Shown here: piece after piece, positions 23,545 to 36,748 of the stretch
How the letters are laid out: each line of letters opens with the position of its first letter
Position numbering within the stretch: the first letter of the stretch is position 1
Assembly: GCF_949628265.1 (NCBI RefSeq)
Contig: NC_088789.1
Coordinates: 8,734,886-8,798,885 of the forward strand
Direction of reading: 5' to 3'
DNA: 64,000 nucleotides
Source of the DNA: Cloeon dipterum
Lineage: Eukaryota; Arthropoda; Insecta; Ephemeroptera; Baetidae
Made by a program: the position numbers and the translations under genes
The notes under the pieces: generated by a model
What the model was told of the DNA's origin: nothing
The model's database searches: none
What the model saw: the letters and a program-made list of their open reading frames with translations, nothing else

Positions 23545-26364
23545 CTCGTAAACTGGATTTTTAATTATTTGGAGAGATTTGCTACTACTTGACCAGATTT
23601 TGTATTTATACCGGTCAAATTAAGTATAATGGAAAACTGTTAACCATCCACAGTTGGAGTGCAAGCTAAAAGGAATTAAATTTCATGCTGTAAACATTTT
23701 CCCTTATTGTTAGGTACGGTTGTCGCCTCTGTCTATTCTTATTTCAAAACAATTGATTTTCCGTTTATCAAAGTATCAGATTGCAAGCACAAATTGAGCT
23801 CTGCGAAGCGGGGAAGGTGACAATTAGGGAGGCGTGTTCTCGTCTGAGACGTTGTCGTAATCTTCTAAAGAATTTTTATCTCCTTCACCGGTCATTATAT
23901 TATTATTTTTTCTGGCTAAAACAATAAGTTTTTGCGCGGTGGATATTTATTTACCTGAAAAGGATACGATCTAGCGCCCATTGTCTTGTCGAGATATAAA
24001 ATCGGGGGAAAATTGGGTCAAGAATTCTTTAATTTCCCGTGGTAGTGTACGTGTAGAATTTCGTTACAAAAGGCGTGTGTGTTTGAGTGAGCCGCGAGCT
24101 GACTTGACGCTGAGGATTCTGGAATGTAGGCAACGCGCCCAACATGCTAAATGAGCTTTCAAGAAATCAACACGTTTTCGTTCTCATTCGATAATAGCAC
24201 TTAATAACGCCACCGCCTCGCACCGAATTATTTTCTGATTCACTCTATTTGCAGCATTTTTCGGCAATTGCGAAATTAGTTCACCTTGCAATTGTCGGTT
24301 TAATTGAATACGAGGCGCGTGTACAGGTTAAAATGTTGGTGGCAACACATAATTATCGAATTTTCGCCGTACCCCTTGGCAACGCTGACCTGAAATGGTA
24401 ATTTAAATGTTTTTTCTTCAGCGAGTTGTCCTCATCCGAAGTAGCTTGAGGTCGATCGTATTCCTTGCGCGTAGCTCCAATTATTTTCATGCGTTTTTAA
24501 ATTCACGAACATAATTAATTTGGCCTTTTTGCAATTTCTTAATGCTACACTTTCTTTGCGATCAAATTGGTGGGGTGTGCGCATAATATATAATTTACAT
24601 AATTCTCCTGGCATGCAAACAGGCGCATAAATCATCCGCGAAAACGATTTCGCAAAACCAGGCGCGCTACAATCTATTTATTTTATTACAACTGCTGGTG
24701 GGAATGAAGTGATCAAAATCAGCATTCTCTGGTTGCGATTCCCCGAGATTTATGTCTTTTTAAACGGCAGCAAAGTGTCGCTGATAGCGGTCCTGCCCAG
24801 CGTGTTACACATTCCCGGCTCGGCACTGCTCTCCTCACACACGAGAGTAGTGCGCCAATTATTTATTCGGCTGTCAGAGGGCGAATAAATAAACAATCGC
24901 GATGAGCAGAGCAGACGAGAGGGCTTCTCGTTAATTCCCTGCCCAAGCTGTAGCGATTCTTTTCACCGCACGTTATAAATTTCAGCCTTCTGCTGATTTC
25001 AACAATCGCGTCTTGATTGATTTTTTTATCTGATTCTTTGCTTGTTTGTTTTTGTTATTATTGCTGAACTATTTTCGAAATCTAGAGGAAATTGGCTATG
25101 ATGAAAGAATTTTTCTCAAACTGCGTGGACTATCTGTAAATGTTTATAAAATATTGTTAAAAACTTGCACGAGAGGAAATAAAGGTAAATGAAATTACAG
25201 CGCGCACTTAGTGTTCCTAGAAAGACATTTAAAATTAATTATGCTATGAGGAAAAGGCATTTTATTTAACTCTGTTAGCATGTTTTGGCTTAGCAGCTTT
25301 TAATCACTTCACAAACCTATCCAATTAAGTTCATTAACTCGTCAAATAAATTTTGTATTTTCGAAACTAAAAGAGTCAGAGTTTTATTGAGCACAATCTA
25401 TTAGAGTTTTCGGAACAAAGCACCCACATCAAATGCACTTCATCAAAATTAATATCAGCTTGGTGTTTGTTTTCGTTTTCGCTTTCCTTGTGATGACAAA
25501 CAACTTTTGGAATGAATGCTCTTAATTTTCATATATAAGCCAATCTTGGTGCAATAAATAAGCTCTCCTTGTTAATTAAGTAGTCGATAGACCGGATTCT
25601 ACTAATGTATTCTAGAAAAATTACACGAAATCTTTGGAGCCTGATATATATTATGGTCTATCTGGACCAAAATGCTTCAAAGCCGTGAATATAGATTTTC
25701 AAAGCAATTTGAGCGCAGCAACAAGTGGCTTGCAACACATTCCTCAAGAGATTTATTTTGGTTTTCACGCACACGCAGGCAGCCCAGCTGTTATTAATAA
25801 AAATATTGCTGCGAATACAATTAAACGCGCGCACAGGCGTATCGATCGTTGCCCGCGGCGAGAGACAAATTTATCTGTCTGTCGTGTCTTTCGCAGATCG
25901 TAAGATATTTTGTTATTTATGCCCACACCTTGAGCGCACGGTGCAAAACAAACCAACAAAATCACGTGTGCCGCAAACACATACTGGAATAGAGCTGCGC
26001 GAGAGAGAGCGTGTGCGCGCATAAATACATATTTTTCTTTTAATTTTGCCCGCGTTTTTTATAATTAAAACGTCAGGTGGTCGAGTGAATTATGTTTTTG
26101 TGCGACGTGCGTAATTGCCGCGCACGAATATAATTACTCGTCGAAAAATGCTGGCCAGCCGATAATTGCATTCTGATACTGATTTATGGCGAATCAGTAA
26201 ATTCGGTCAATACCGTTTCGATTGTTTGTGGCCGATAATAATATAGTATTTCATAAAAGAGCCTGAGAGAGATATAATGAGATATCTCTCGGCGGTCGGC
26301 CGTGCCGCCGCCGCCGCCGTGGATGACGTAGCCGCCGCCCGCCCGCTCCAAATTGTTGCTAATG

Positions 26365-26369
<5 letters not shown>

Positions 26370-26400
<31 letters not shown>
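26370..26400. repeat. Short (CT)n microsatellite
   Basis: About fifteen CT units, interrupted only at the ends, next to a (CCG)-rich patch at 26308-26345. Simple repeat inside the presumed intron of the antiporter gene. Confidence 0.9.
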
Positions 26401-26402
<2 letters not shown>

Positions 26403-28173
26403 CCTCAACCCTGTGCTGCACACCTGAGCATAAGTGTCCCTGTGCACACCTGCAAGCTACGAGGTTCCAATGCATAGTCTTGGCTTTGAATTCTATTAAA
26501 ATGACCGTGTAATAAACAAACTAATTTTCTCTCTAATTTGGATGCTATTCTGAAAATTCCAGAGCAATTTAATTTTTTATTTTCATCGGCTTTTACGACA
26601 TTTTAATTGGCCTGGAGGAAAATAAATATACATAAGAATCAAGTTCATGCTATTGCATCTGTTAGGCAGCATATCACTGAAATGTCTCATGTTGTTGCGC
26701 ATAAGCTTGCCATAAAATGGGCATTCAGAATTCATTTAAAAATATTTAAATTTGAAAGCTTTCGTCAAAATTTTAGCTCACTTGTATGCATAATACAAAA
26801 TTCATTTATTAAAAAAAAACAGATTTCCAAACATTTTCATACATGTATTTCATAAAAATGGCTCACTACTTAGCATTTTAAGCATGGAAAATGACAAATT
26901 TTGCCCGTCTTGTACTTATTATCTACTATCACGCTAAATTACTGTCTGAACATTATTTCTCATCGTTTCAGCTTTCAAAATAGCTTGAGTTGGGGCGAAT
27001 AACATCTAAAAATATATTTCCTAAAAATTCAACCAATTATGCCGTGTGAAATTTCACCGTTGTTATCTGAGTGGTCCGCTTAGTCACTGCTCGCTAAAGA
27101 GTGAAATGTGTTCTGGCCAATTGCCGAAACGCGAATTGTGTTAAACACATGCATGCTAATAAGAGCGAGCGCGGCTTTTACAAATTGGCACCCACATTAT
27201 TTGTTCCTCTCTCAGCGGTGCCTGATAAGGCTACAGACTTGCCGACACGAACGTCCGCTTGTATCCCAAATTGGTCAATCGGTTCTCTCTGTCTCTGTCG
27301 ACACTCACTCAGTACAATCCCACTTTGGGCGTGAGAGTTTAGTAGGTGATTGACTCTTCGGCGTCGAGGAATTAGGATATGTGCGGCCATAAAATTTGTC
27401 GTACAAGGCAATGTATCGTTTAATGAGGCGAAATTTCAAAGCTCCCCTTTTATGTCCATAGAAACCCAATCAATCACCTATCGCAATTTGAAGAACTGAG
27501 AATTTGCGATATTTTGAGTACATCAAAATGAACGGTGATCAGTAATTGGCCCAATTTTGATGTGCACGACTTGTTGATGTCAGAAAACGCCAAATTAATT
27601 TTACCGTAATGAATCTGCTTTGCTCGTAAATGTCAGAGGAATTTTCACGAACGAAATGAAACGAGAATGTACACGATTTTTTTACGTCCATCAGAAATAT
27701 CAATGGATTTTTGAATCAAAAAAGGTGTTCATCAAGTGGTGAAACTATCACATGATCAGGATTGGGATTGGATACAATAAGGCTTTCGGTCAATCGCTCA
27801 CTGAGGTTATATCTCACAACCAAGTAGTGGTGACAGCAGTAGTCAAGTTAGTTTAAAAAAAACTTGTCAACGCGAGTCTGCATACCAAATTTCACAATAA
27901 TTTGACAAAAAGTGATTCTTCAAAAATTAGCATAGGAACCCCCATAAGACCCCAAACAAAGGATTGCCTCCATATCTCACTAATGCTGCTATATAGATAT
28001 TACATAACCTTTTCTTGGGTCATGTTCTTCTAATTTCATGAAAATCTACACGTCTGATGCAAAAATATTACTTATTCAATTTCGGTCGCTATCCAGGGTT
28101 TCATTGAGTAGTTTAAAATTAAAAATTTCAATAATTACCACAATTTCGGATGTATCAAACATTTATCTGTCCA

Positions 28174-28227
28174 TTGAAAATTGTTTTAACAATTGTTAAA
28201 TGGACATTTTGTTAAAACTATTTTCAA
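28174..28227. repeat. 19-bp inverted repeat (small hairpin)
   Basis: Arms 28174-28192 and 28209-28227 pair over 19 bp with one mismatch around a 16-base loop; TGTCCA (28168) and TGGACA (28201) form an interleaved extra pair. The DNA is AT-rich, so some such pairing is expected, but this one is better than background. No terminal repeats or target-site duplication are obvious. Confidence 0.35.
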
Positions 28228-30973
28228 TCTTGAATGGGTTTTCTTGATAAACATTATGAAAGAACAACATTATTTGTTGGTTTTCATGTAGAGCAAATTG
28301 TGGTTTTATTATTATTGTTAACATCAAAATGCTGCTAAACCAATAAATTACAGGTTCCATTCAAAGTAATTCTCCTGAATTCCGTTCTGGCACTCTCTGA
28401 ATTCTTAAACTTGAACATATTTAAATTTGGGCGTCTTTTTTACGAATACAATATCATCATTGGTGATAGTCATTTAAGAGAAGCAGATAATTTTAAAAGA
28501 AAACAAATTAGGGGGTATTTTTTCTATTAAAGATTTGTTCTCGAAGCTTATATCTTTCATCTAAAAAATCCCAAGTTGTGCGAAATAAAACCTGCAAGCT
28601 TGTAAAACATGCATTCTTCACAGAAAATATATCCCATAAAACTGCCAGAAACGACATAATATATCACACCCAAATTGAACACGCGATCAAGCAGCAAGTG
28701 ATTTGCGTACCGCCGTCAGCAAATAGTTTCATGCGTCCACTATACTCCACACACCCAAATTGCACCAATCAAATGCTCAATAATTTTGTTAGTTAAAATA
28801 TGATTATGCTCTGTATTTTAATTGCGGCTATTATAGCATTGCGGCTTTCACACATTTGGCTCCACAATTAGTAATGGTTATGAGGAAAATTACCGTTTTA
28901 CAAGTGGATTGCGTGCGCGGAACGTGAAAAGCAGTCTGCTATCCTTATTTTTTCCGCCGTTTCGCTCGCATCCCTGAGGCTTTTCGCGCTCGGTATCTAA
29001 TCCAAAATCATATGCAAAGTTGAGTGGGCTCGTTCCCTGCATGTAATATACACTATCGTTCACACAGGAATGCGTCATTGTTTCTCACTCGGCACAGTGC
29101 AGAGCTGAGCGCCGGGCGATTTTATTGTACGCAATAATATTGTTCGGCAGAGAAAGCAGCGCGATTCTCGGGAATCGCAAATTGCGAAATCCGTCCGTCC
29201 GGGGCGCGCAAACACTTTAATCGTTTATAATAAACGCGTACATATATATAAACAGTTGACTAAATTCGGCAGAGTTTTATTTGTTGTCCAGCGGCGGCGA
29301 AATTAATCCGTTTGTCTTTTCCTTTGAGCATCGAGTGAAAAGAAAATTCAAATGTAACCCAAATATAATAATGCTGGTCGCGATTAAACGTTTCGGGGTT
29401 ATTAAAAATGTCGCCTGCGGTGATCTAGATATGAAATGTTGCCCGCGTACTGACCAATCGTTTCTCTTGCTGCTTTGGATATCGCACACAATAACCAAAA
29501 ACACACGCTATCTCCGCATCTCCGAGACAGCGCCAAAATTTGCATTTCGCAATTGCTTTTTATGCTCAACACGCTCACGTGAATAGAAAAAAACGTTTAA
29601 CTTTGGCAAGCGAGCCAGCCATCGTGATTTCGTCTAAATAATGAAAATTATAATGAGGTGAATCCACGGCCGGTTCTTAGAATTGCCTTTCATTATACTA
29701 TTCTCCTTTTGACGGCATCAAGCCACTAAAATTAATTCAGAAGTTTTAATTCATTAATTAGGTTCCTTTTCTTTGCGGGTTCCTGCACGTGACTGAACTC
29801 CGTATAACGGAAAACAAATGTTTGTTCAGCTAAATTTAGCATGAAATATTTGAGGATCAAATTAATTTGACGTGCTCATGACGTATATTAGCCAAGCTGG
29901 TTGTATGTACAAGTGCCGAAATTTCCAAGCTGCTTGCGGAACTCTCTGTGTAATCTGACAATAACATCTGGACCAAAATCCTCGGAGTTTACACATTCAA
30001 TCGAGAAGATGGGTGTTTTGATTATGAGATTTTTTAACGAAACCAGTTGTATACACAAAGTAAAATTAGTCAAGAGGGAGATGCTGATTAAATTGCTAAT
30101 ATTTATCTTTGGTGAAGTGCACCTTCAAAGACTCATTTTGGATAAAAAAACTGTAATTCTGTTCCATCCTAGTATAAAGGCTGTCTAAGCATCAAGGTGA
30201 TAAATTGTCATAATAATGAGCCCGCTATTTGTTTGTAAAGCAAAATATTCAATCGTAAAATACATAGTTACACATTTAATCACAGATCATTTTGCTAGCA
30301 TAATGGTGGGTAGAAATGATCTTGGAGATATTTTCATAATCCTTGAGCAGAGTGGCAATGAGTGAGATATTAATGGGTTTCAGAGTAGGCTATAAAATTA
30401 TTACGGTTGATCCGATCATGATATTTGCTTTGTATTGTTTAGTAGGTTTTCCCTGATAATAAGTGTTTCATTGATATTTGGCCATCAATAACTTGAAACA
30501 CCTCGCCGTAATATATTTTAATGTATATATAGCTCTAGTCTGCTCATATTGATTAATACTGAGGTTGATCTACTAAATCGCCCCCTTCTATTTTACGCTT
30601 TAAACTAATTTAAATAGGTCTGTATAACTTAATAGAAATTTATACAGCATATACCCACTTAAATAGTGGTAGTGCAGCATGCGCATTTATAATACACAGA
30701 CTGCATTTCATGCGAAATTAAAATACCTTCCTATGCACCTTTAGAGAACAACCGATTAATCTTAAATAAACAAGTACACTAGCCATAAATTGGATTAGAT
30801 CAGCGACCTTCAATTAAAGCGGTCTCTGGGGCAGATCACTCAATCTCATCAATATTTACTGCATATTTATGCAAATTTGAATGAACTCGTTTTTAATTGG
30901 TTTTTGCAATATGGTTTCTTTTTTCTCGCAGGCGAGAAGAATTAAGGTTTAGTGACCCAGCCCCGCTACTAGG

Positions 30974-33900
30974 ATGGCGTCGTCCGACAACCCGATGCCG
31001 CACAGCATCTTGCACGTACCCAACTCGAACCCGAAGGGTGAGGAACGTAGGGTGAGCCTTGCGGTCGGTGATAACGCCCCCAGCAAGGACAACCCAGCCT
31101 TCGAGAACGATGACGAGGCGGCCAATGGTCACTCGACTAAACGCTCCTCAGGTCAGTGTGAAACCGTAGCTAGAGATCAAACCACACCGGCGATCGATCA
31201 TAGTGCGTCAATTACTACCGTCTGTGATCCTCCAGCAGACACGCACCGCAAGCACAAAAGCCCGCTGGCGCTACCGAATGGATTTCCCGAGGAGAACGTG
31301 TATGGCAAGCAGGAGAAGGAAAAGAAAAGGTTTGTTGTGCCTCACATTTCATAATCTAATATTCAATCGAGAAAGTTTCTTACCTACTTTCATTTAATGA
31401 TACCTGTAAGAAACCAAACATTTTGTCTAAAAAATCCCAGAGTGTTAAGTTACAAGGAAATCACACTTTATTGCAATTAAAAAACTAAGGAAAAATCTCA
31501 ATAACACTTTTTGCGGAAATTTAATCAGGATGGGGAGTGAATAATTGTACTGTGCGTGTATATTTTTCCCTTTAATTGTTTCGCCTACCTGGTTATAAAT
31601 TTGCACTTTTTAGAGCCATTGATAATTTTTTTTAGTTCATTTAACTCAATGAGTATTTTTGTTCAATTTGTATCAAGATTTTTTTAATAAAAGCTCCCTT
31701 TCCTTCAGCTCTTTGTTGAATTTTTCACAAATTTTTAATCATCTCCAAGATTTAAAATTTAGTGGCCTTATCAGAAGGAAAAAACCAAATTTAATGGTAC
31801 CGCTTATTCTCATGACTATTTTTTTCCATCATGGTCCCCACGAATGAAAAAAAGCTTTTTTATGACATATTGACTTACGAATGTGACCTATTGACTGCAA
31901 GAGTAACCGAAACGCTGCTTGAATCAAAATACGATCAACTATAATATAGTAATTCTTTCTCGATCAATTTATTTAAACGCGATTCTCAGCATTCGATTCA
32001 TGTTGTAATCCTCATTACATGATATCCTGGCTAAATATTTTAACAATCGTTTAAAAATGATGAAATCATCCAGGATTGCGCACAAATAAAATTAAAAATT
32101 TCATTCCAAAATCTGCAGCTTGTGGGATTGGTTGGCCTTGATGCCGAACGGCGAGCAGTTTGCCCGTTTGGTGGCTTACATGGTGATTGGACTGCTCATC
32201 TGGAGCATCATGTACGTGCTGCTGGGCCAAGACGCGAGTCCCAAAGGCGGTCAGCTCTTCCAGATCGCCGCGATGTGCATCGTGGCCAAGCTGGGCGGGT
32301 GGCTGGCGACACGCGTGCGGCTGCCGGCGCTGCTCGGCATGCTGGTCGTCGGCATCATCGCCAAGAACGTCGGCCTCATCACCGTGCACGGCGAATACGA
32401 GCACGTCGTGTCCGACATTCGTAAGGTGGCCCTCGTGATCATCCTGATCAGGGCTGGTCTCGACCTCGACCCCAGTGCGACCAGGAAGCTGTTCGGCACC
32501 ATCCTCAAGCTGGCTCTCGTGCCCTGGCTCATTGAGTGCTGCATGGTCGCCATCCTCTCGCACTTCCTGCTCGACTTGCCCTGGGGTTGGGCATTTATGC
32601 TGGGGTGAGTTCATTGAGTTTATTTTTAATTACGCTTAATGGTTTTGCATTAATAGTTAAAATAATTTTCCCGGTGAGAAAAATGCTAAAGTATAATTTA
32701 CGCACGAGAAATATAGATTATTTATTTAATCATGAACTTGTGCAAAAAATGAATGTCACTGCTTATTTTCATGACCAACTCAACAAGCAACGAATGATAA
32801 AGTCAAGAGGAAAATTTTCTACACGTTGGTGACATTCAGACGTGACATACTCTCGTCAAAGCTTTCACGAATCATTGATTTATCGCGCTAGTTGATCAAA
32901 CAATCAACATTTGCGATTATACAACTCAGTAACTAAAACGTGATATTTTCAATCCCGGAAAAAGGTGATTTACCTCCTTTCAACTGATTTGAACGAATTG
33001 AGTTTTCCAATAGCTCATGTTATCTCTTACATTTATTTTAAAACCTATATCTTATATCGCTTTACACTATATTGAAGTATTTTTATATGAAATGATTAAT
33101 AATACTTGTGCCTGATCTATTTAATTGTAAGGAAGACTAAAAAATAGGTGCGAAAATATACTGAAATTATTGATCATAAATTTTGTATTGCCATAAAATA
33201 TACATCAAGTTGACGAATTATCGCACTTATTTTAGTGCTTGGCCAGAAAAAAACTTTATCAAGTGCATACATAAGCTGAAACAAGGACGCTGAAATGCAA
33301 AAATATCTTAGCTTGTATTCATTCATTACTGTTGAGTTGGCGGAAATGCGCAAATTAACTTTTTTCTAGTTTATCTGTTGACCATTGCCGTAAAACGTTA
33401 GTTGACAAGGTCGAATTCTTCATTTGTTGCGCAACTGCTGCAACTGCATAATCTCGAAAAAAACTCTGGTCAGCTGTACTCATACTATATACATGCTCAT
33501 TAAGATCAAATGAATGTAGAAATACAAAATCCTCAAGGTATGAACCTTGACTTACCGCCGTATCACCAACAATCTTTATCAAAAAACAAAACAGCTGTAT
33601 GCAATTAAATTTAGTTCTGGTTTTGAAACCCGAAGGCAGCAATTTACTAAAATTGCTGGTATGTGGACGCCTTAAAAATTTGTATATAGCGCATAAAGTG
33701 TAGGCTGCACCACTTTTGTGATTGATCTACAAGGATTTTACAGCAAAAGGAAAAATCAAAATCAGAGTCGACCGATCAATTTTCGCCTTAGCGTTTTCTT
33801 TCACTCACGGCTCCTAATAATAATTATTGGTGTGTCGATTCTTGTCGCTCTCATGAAATGTGCGCGCCCGCGCTAAATTCTGCACGCGCGAGCACACAAA

Positions 33901-36045
33901 TTAAGTCGTCAGGTTTCCCCTTTAAATCGGTACGGACCCTTTGATATTAAGGTGCTGACCAGTCCAATTTGACCAATTTGCGCTGGAAGGCTATTACGCT
34001 GGTGAAATTATATACACGCGAAAATTGGTTTGCACTAGAATTGAAATAACAAGAGCGTGTGTGTGTGTGCGTTGCAGGTCAATTGAGGCCGCCGTCTCGC
34101 CAGCCGTGGTGGTGCCTGGGCTGCTGCGGCTGCGACTCAAGGGCTTTGGGGTGGCCAAAGGAATTCCCACTCTGATCCTGGCCGTCACTGGCATCGACGA
34201 CGCGTTCTCCGTGGCCGCCTTCGGAGTCATCTCCAGCGTCATGCTGACCTCAGGCGAGTTAATTTGCATGCAATCATGCAATTACGTTAATCAAAAATCT
34301 AAGCTCTCCCCGCCGCGTGGCCGCCGCCTTACGTCACACACAATATGTTATTATTATTATTTATCGAATAAAAAACGAGATTGAGTAGTGGCCAGCCAGC
34401 TGGCCGGCTGGGCGCATAATTAACTTGTTCCGAAAATTTCAGGCTCGCTGTTGTACACGGTAACCCTTGGGCCGGCCTCCGTTTTGCTGGGAGTGGCCTA
34501 TGGATTGGTCTGGGGCAACATGACCCGATTTGTGCCGAAACAACATGATGTAAGTAATTACAAATAATTGTAGTTCACGAGACCAATAATTTGATCCATT
34601 AAATTTAACAGCCGTATGCGGTCCATTTGAGGGTATTGTTGCTCTTTTTCGGAGGTCTCATGGCGGTGTTGGGCAGCGAAAAGATAGGCTACGAAGGCGC
34701 CGGGCCGCTTGGAGTCATCCTCGCATCCTACATTTGCGGATGCATTTGGATGGAACAGGGTTGGGAAGTTGAAGAGGTTTGTTTTGTCACCACTTTAAAA
34801 TTATTTGACGCTTTGAACTTTGATACAAGAACATTTCAAATGTTTCAAATAATTTAAGATTTTAAATTGGAATTAATACTCCAATTTTACCTGATTACAC
34901 GATACGTTGAGGAATGTTGCCTCAGCGATTAAGAATGAAAAAAGAGTTAAAAACAATTTTCAGAAAAAAAACATTCTATTGGCTTGTGCGGTTGAAAAAT
35001 TGTGTAGCGATATCAATAACAGAATCAAATTGATTATTTTATTGATCTCCTATTTTTATTTAGTTTCACTTCCTGACCGTACAAGAAAATGGAAAATTTA
35101 TAATCCAATGAGGATATTTTTTTGAAATTTGTTCTAGTTTTTTTTTAAAATTTAAAATGTTCATTTTTCCACAGAACCCTGTCGCTATTTCCTTTGAAGT
35201 GTTTTGGCTGATCTTCGAACCCATTCTGTTTGGAATGACTGGCACTCAAATAGATTTTTCACAAATCGATCCCAAAATTTTATGGAAGGCAATTTTGTGC
35301 ATTGGCGTGGCTGCATTCATCAGGATTTTCTTCACTATCATTATTGCCATTGGCTCAAGACTCAATTTGAAGGAGAAGATTTTTATTTCATTTTCCTGGA
35401 TGGCCAAAGCAACTGTACAGGTTTGGCACTCATTTATTAATTAATTAACATTTTAATTCACTGATATAATGAATAATTCTAGGCGGCTTTGGGACCAGTT
35501 GCTATTGATCTAGTGAGAGAACACGGTTCCGAAGAAGAAAAAGAATATGCTCGCTCACTTTTAATGGTAAGTAGCTAATAGCAGGAAAATATTTCTTAAA
35601 AAAATTGGAAACTGAACGAATTAACATTAAAATTTTTAAACTATGGAGTTACAGAAAATGTTGAAATAAATATCAATCAATGGCTGAGCGGGATAAAGCG
35701 ATCTTCTCAACTTTAATTGTCATTGACTTCTCAATGGCACTGAATGTGAACTCTGAAAGGCCTAAAATTAACTCGCTTACCTATTTTTTAAAGGTGTGCG
35801 TGCTGTCCATCCTGTTGACGGCTCCTGTTGGTGCTGTTACGATTGCTCTGACCGGTCCACGCCTGCTGAAGAGGACCACAGCCACCATGCCTGAGGGCTG
35901 GAGAAGGCACACACGACCTTCCCTGCGAGACATCTCGCTCAATGAGGAAGACATTGAGGACGACGATGAACCGGAGCCAGAAGCGCCTCCTCCTAGCGGC
36001 AGAAGGTCAACTAGGAGCAGCATCAGAGAAGTCCTGAACCGCTGA
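30974..36045 (+). CDS. SLC9B/NHA-type Na+/H+ antiporter, 8 coding exons, 623 aa
   Basis: Cation/proton antiporter of the CPA2 class, exchanging Na+ (or Li+) for H+ across plasma or organelle membranes. Exons: 30974-31329, 32119-32604, 34078-34253, 34443-34549, 34612-34776, 35175-35420, 35483-35566 and 35794-36045; they join in frame to 623 codons plus stop. The N-terminal 120 residues are polar and charged (MASSDNPMPHSILHVPNSNP), then about a dozen membrane segments follow, and an acidic tail (LNEEDIEDDDEPEPEAPPP) ends the protein. The family's ion-binding Asp pair is at residues 321-322 in VTGIDDAFSVAAFG, as in electrogenic NHA1/NHA2. VVGIIAKNVGLI and LIRAGLDLDPSA are other conserved NHA blocks. 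Intron 3 has a GC rather than GT donor (TCAG, GCGAGT). AATAAA lies at 36179. Vertebrate SLC9B2 and fly Nha1/Nha2 are the closest families I know; which orthologue is not decidable here. Confidence 0.93.
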
Positions 36046-36178
36046 GTTAGAAAACTTCATTCACACTTAGAAATAAGGATCGCGGTTTTACTCTGTAAAT
36101 AATGCACACGAGTTTTATATTTTATGTACCATACTAACATGTAGGCAACCTTTAATTATTCTAGCAGTTAAGGCTAAT

Positions 36179-36184
36179 AATAAA
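36179..36184 (+). terminator. Polyadenylation signal of the NHA antiporter gene
   Basis: AATAAA 134 bp after the antiporter stop codon. The 560 bp from here to the capping-enzyme stop hold no gene I can see; the two genes converge. Confidence 0.55.
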
Positions 36185-36748
36185 GTTTCAGAGGGGTTCT
36201 GTGAGACTCGATGCCACTTATTTTCCTATAAAAACTGAATGACAGTTGCTTGTGAGTATTTGTAATTATTGTAAAAAGGTAACTATTTGACAATAGTAAA
36301 ATGATCTTCCAAACTGCATGAATGCAACGTTTTAATTAATAATAATTATACCCATATTTTTTGTTATTTTCAGTCTTTTCCAAATTGCTAACTAAGTAAT
36401 TCACATCCAATACACAATTTGTTAAACTTTTTGCTTTGATCAATCAATCAATCATTTCAAGCTAGCCAATTTAGGGCAGTTAAAAATACGTGTAAGTAGT
36501 ACAATAAGACAATAATAGTTTCATTTCACTTTAAAAATCGTATGATCGCTTTACTGTTCAATAAACATCAAATACAAAGGTTCAACAGTGACGTTTTAAC
36601 TTGCCGAAAGTTAACTCACCATTCAATATACTTTCAATGACCAATACTTTACTCATCTTGACCAAGAATTTCAAAAATGACACTTTTCCATGATTAATGA
36701 ACAGCAGCTTGACAGTTAATGAATAAAATATGGGAGCCAAAATAACTA

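Larger units (their letters stand above)
20914..30940. other. 10-kb gene-free stretch, probably a 5' UTR intron with regulatory islands
   Basis: No coding exon is supported. CpG-rich patches recur at about 22.2-22.7, 23.2-23.5, 24.75-24.95, 25.8-26.0, 26.27-26.4, 27.1-27.4 and 28.9-29.2 kb within AT-rich DNA, a pattern usual for enhancer-bearing introns. The stretch also holds a (CT) tract near 26370-26399, a strong TATA box at 23333 and a hairpin at 28174-28227. Confidence 0.45.

Noticed and set aside
27343-27480. 11-bp inverted repeat TAGGTGATTGA / TCAATCACCTA about 116 bp apart, MITE-like
   Set aside because: Too short and without clear target duplication; expected by chance in a window of this size.
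32066-32614. 182-aa minus-strand ORF opposite antiporter exon 2
   Set aside because: Antisense shadow of a GC-rich exon whose sense frame is a clear NHA membrane domain.
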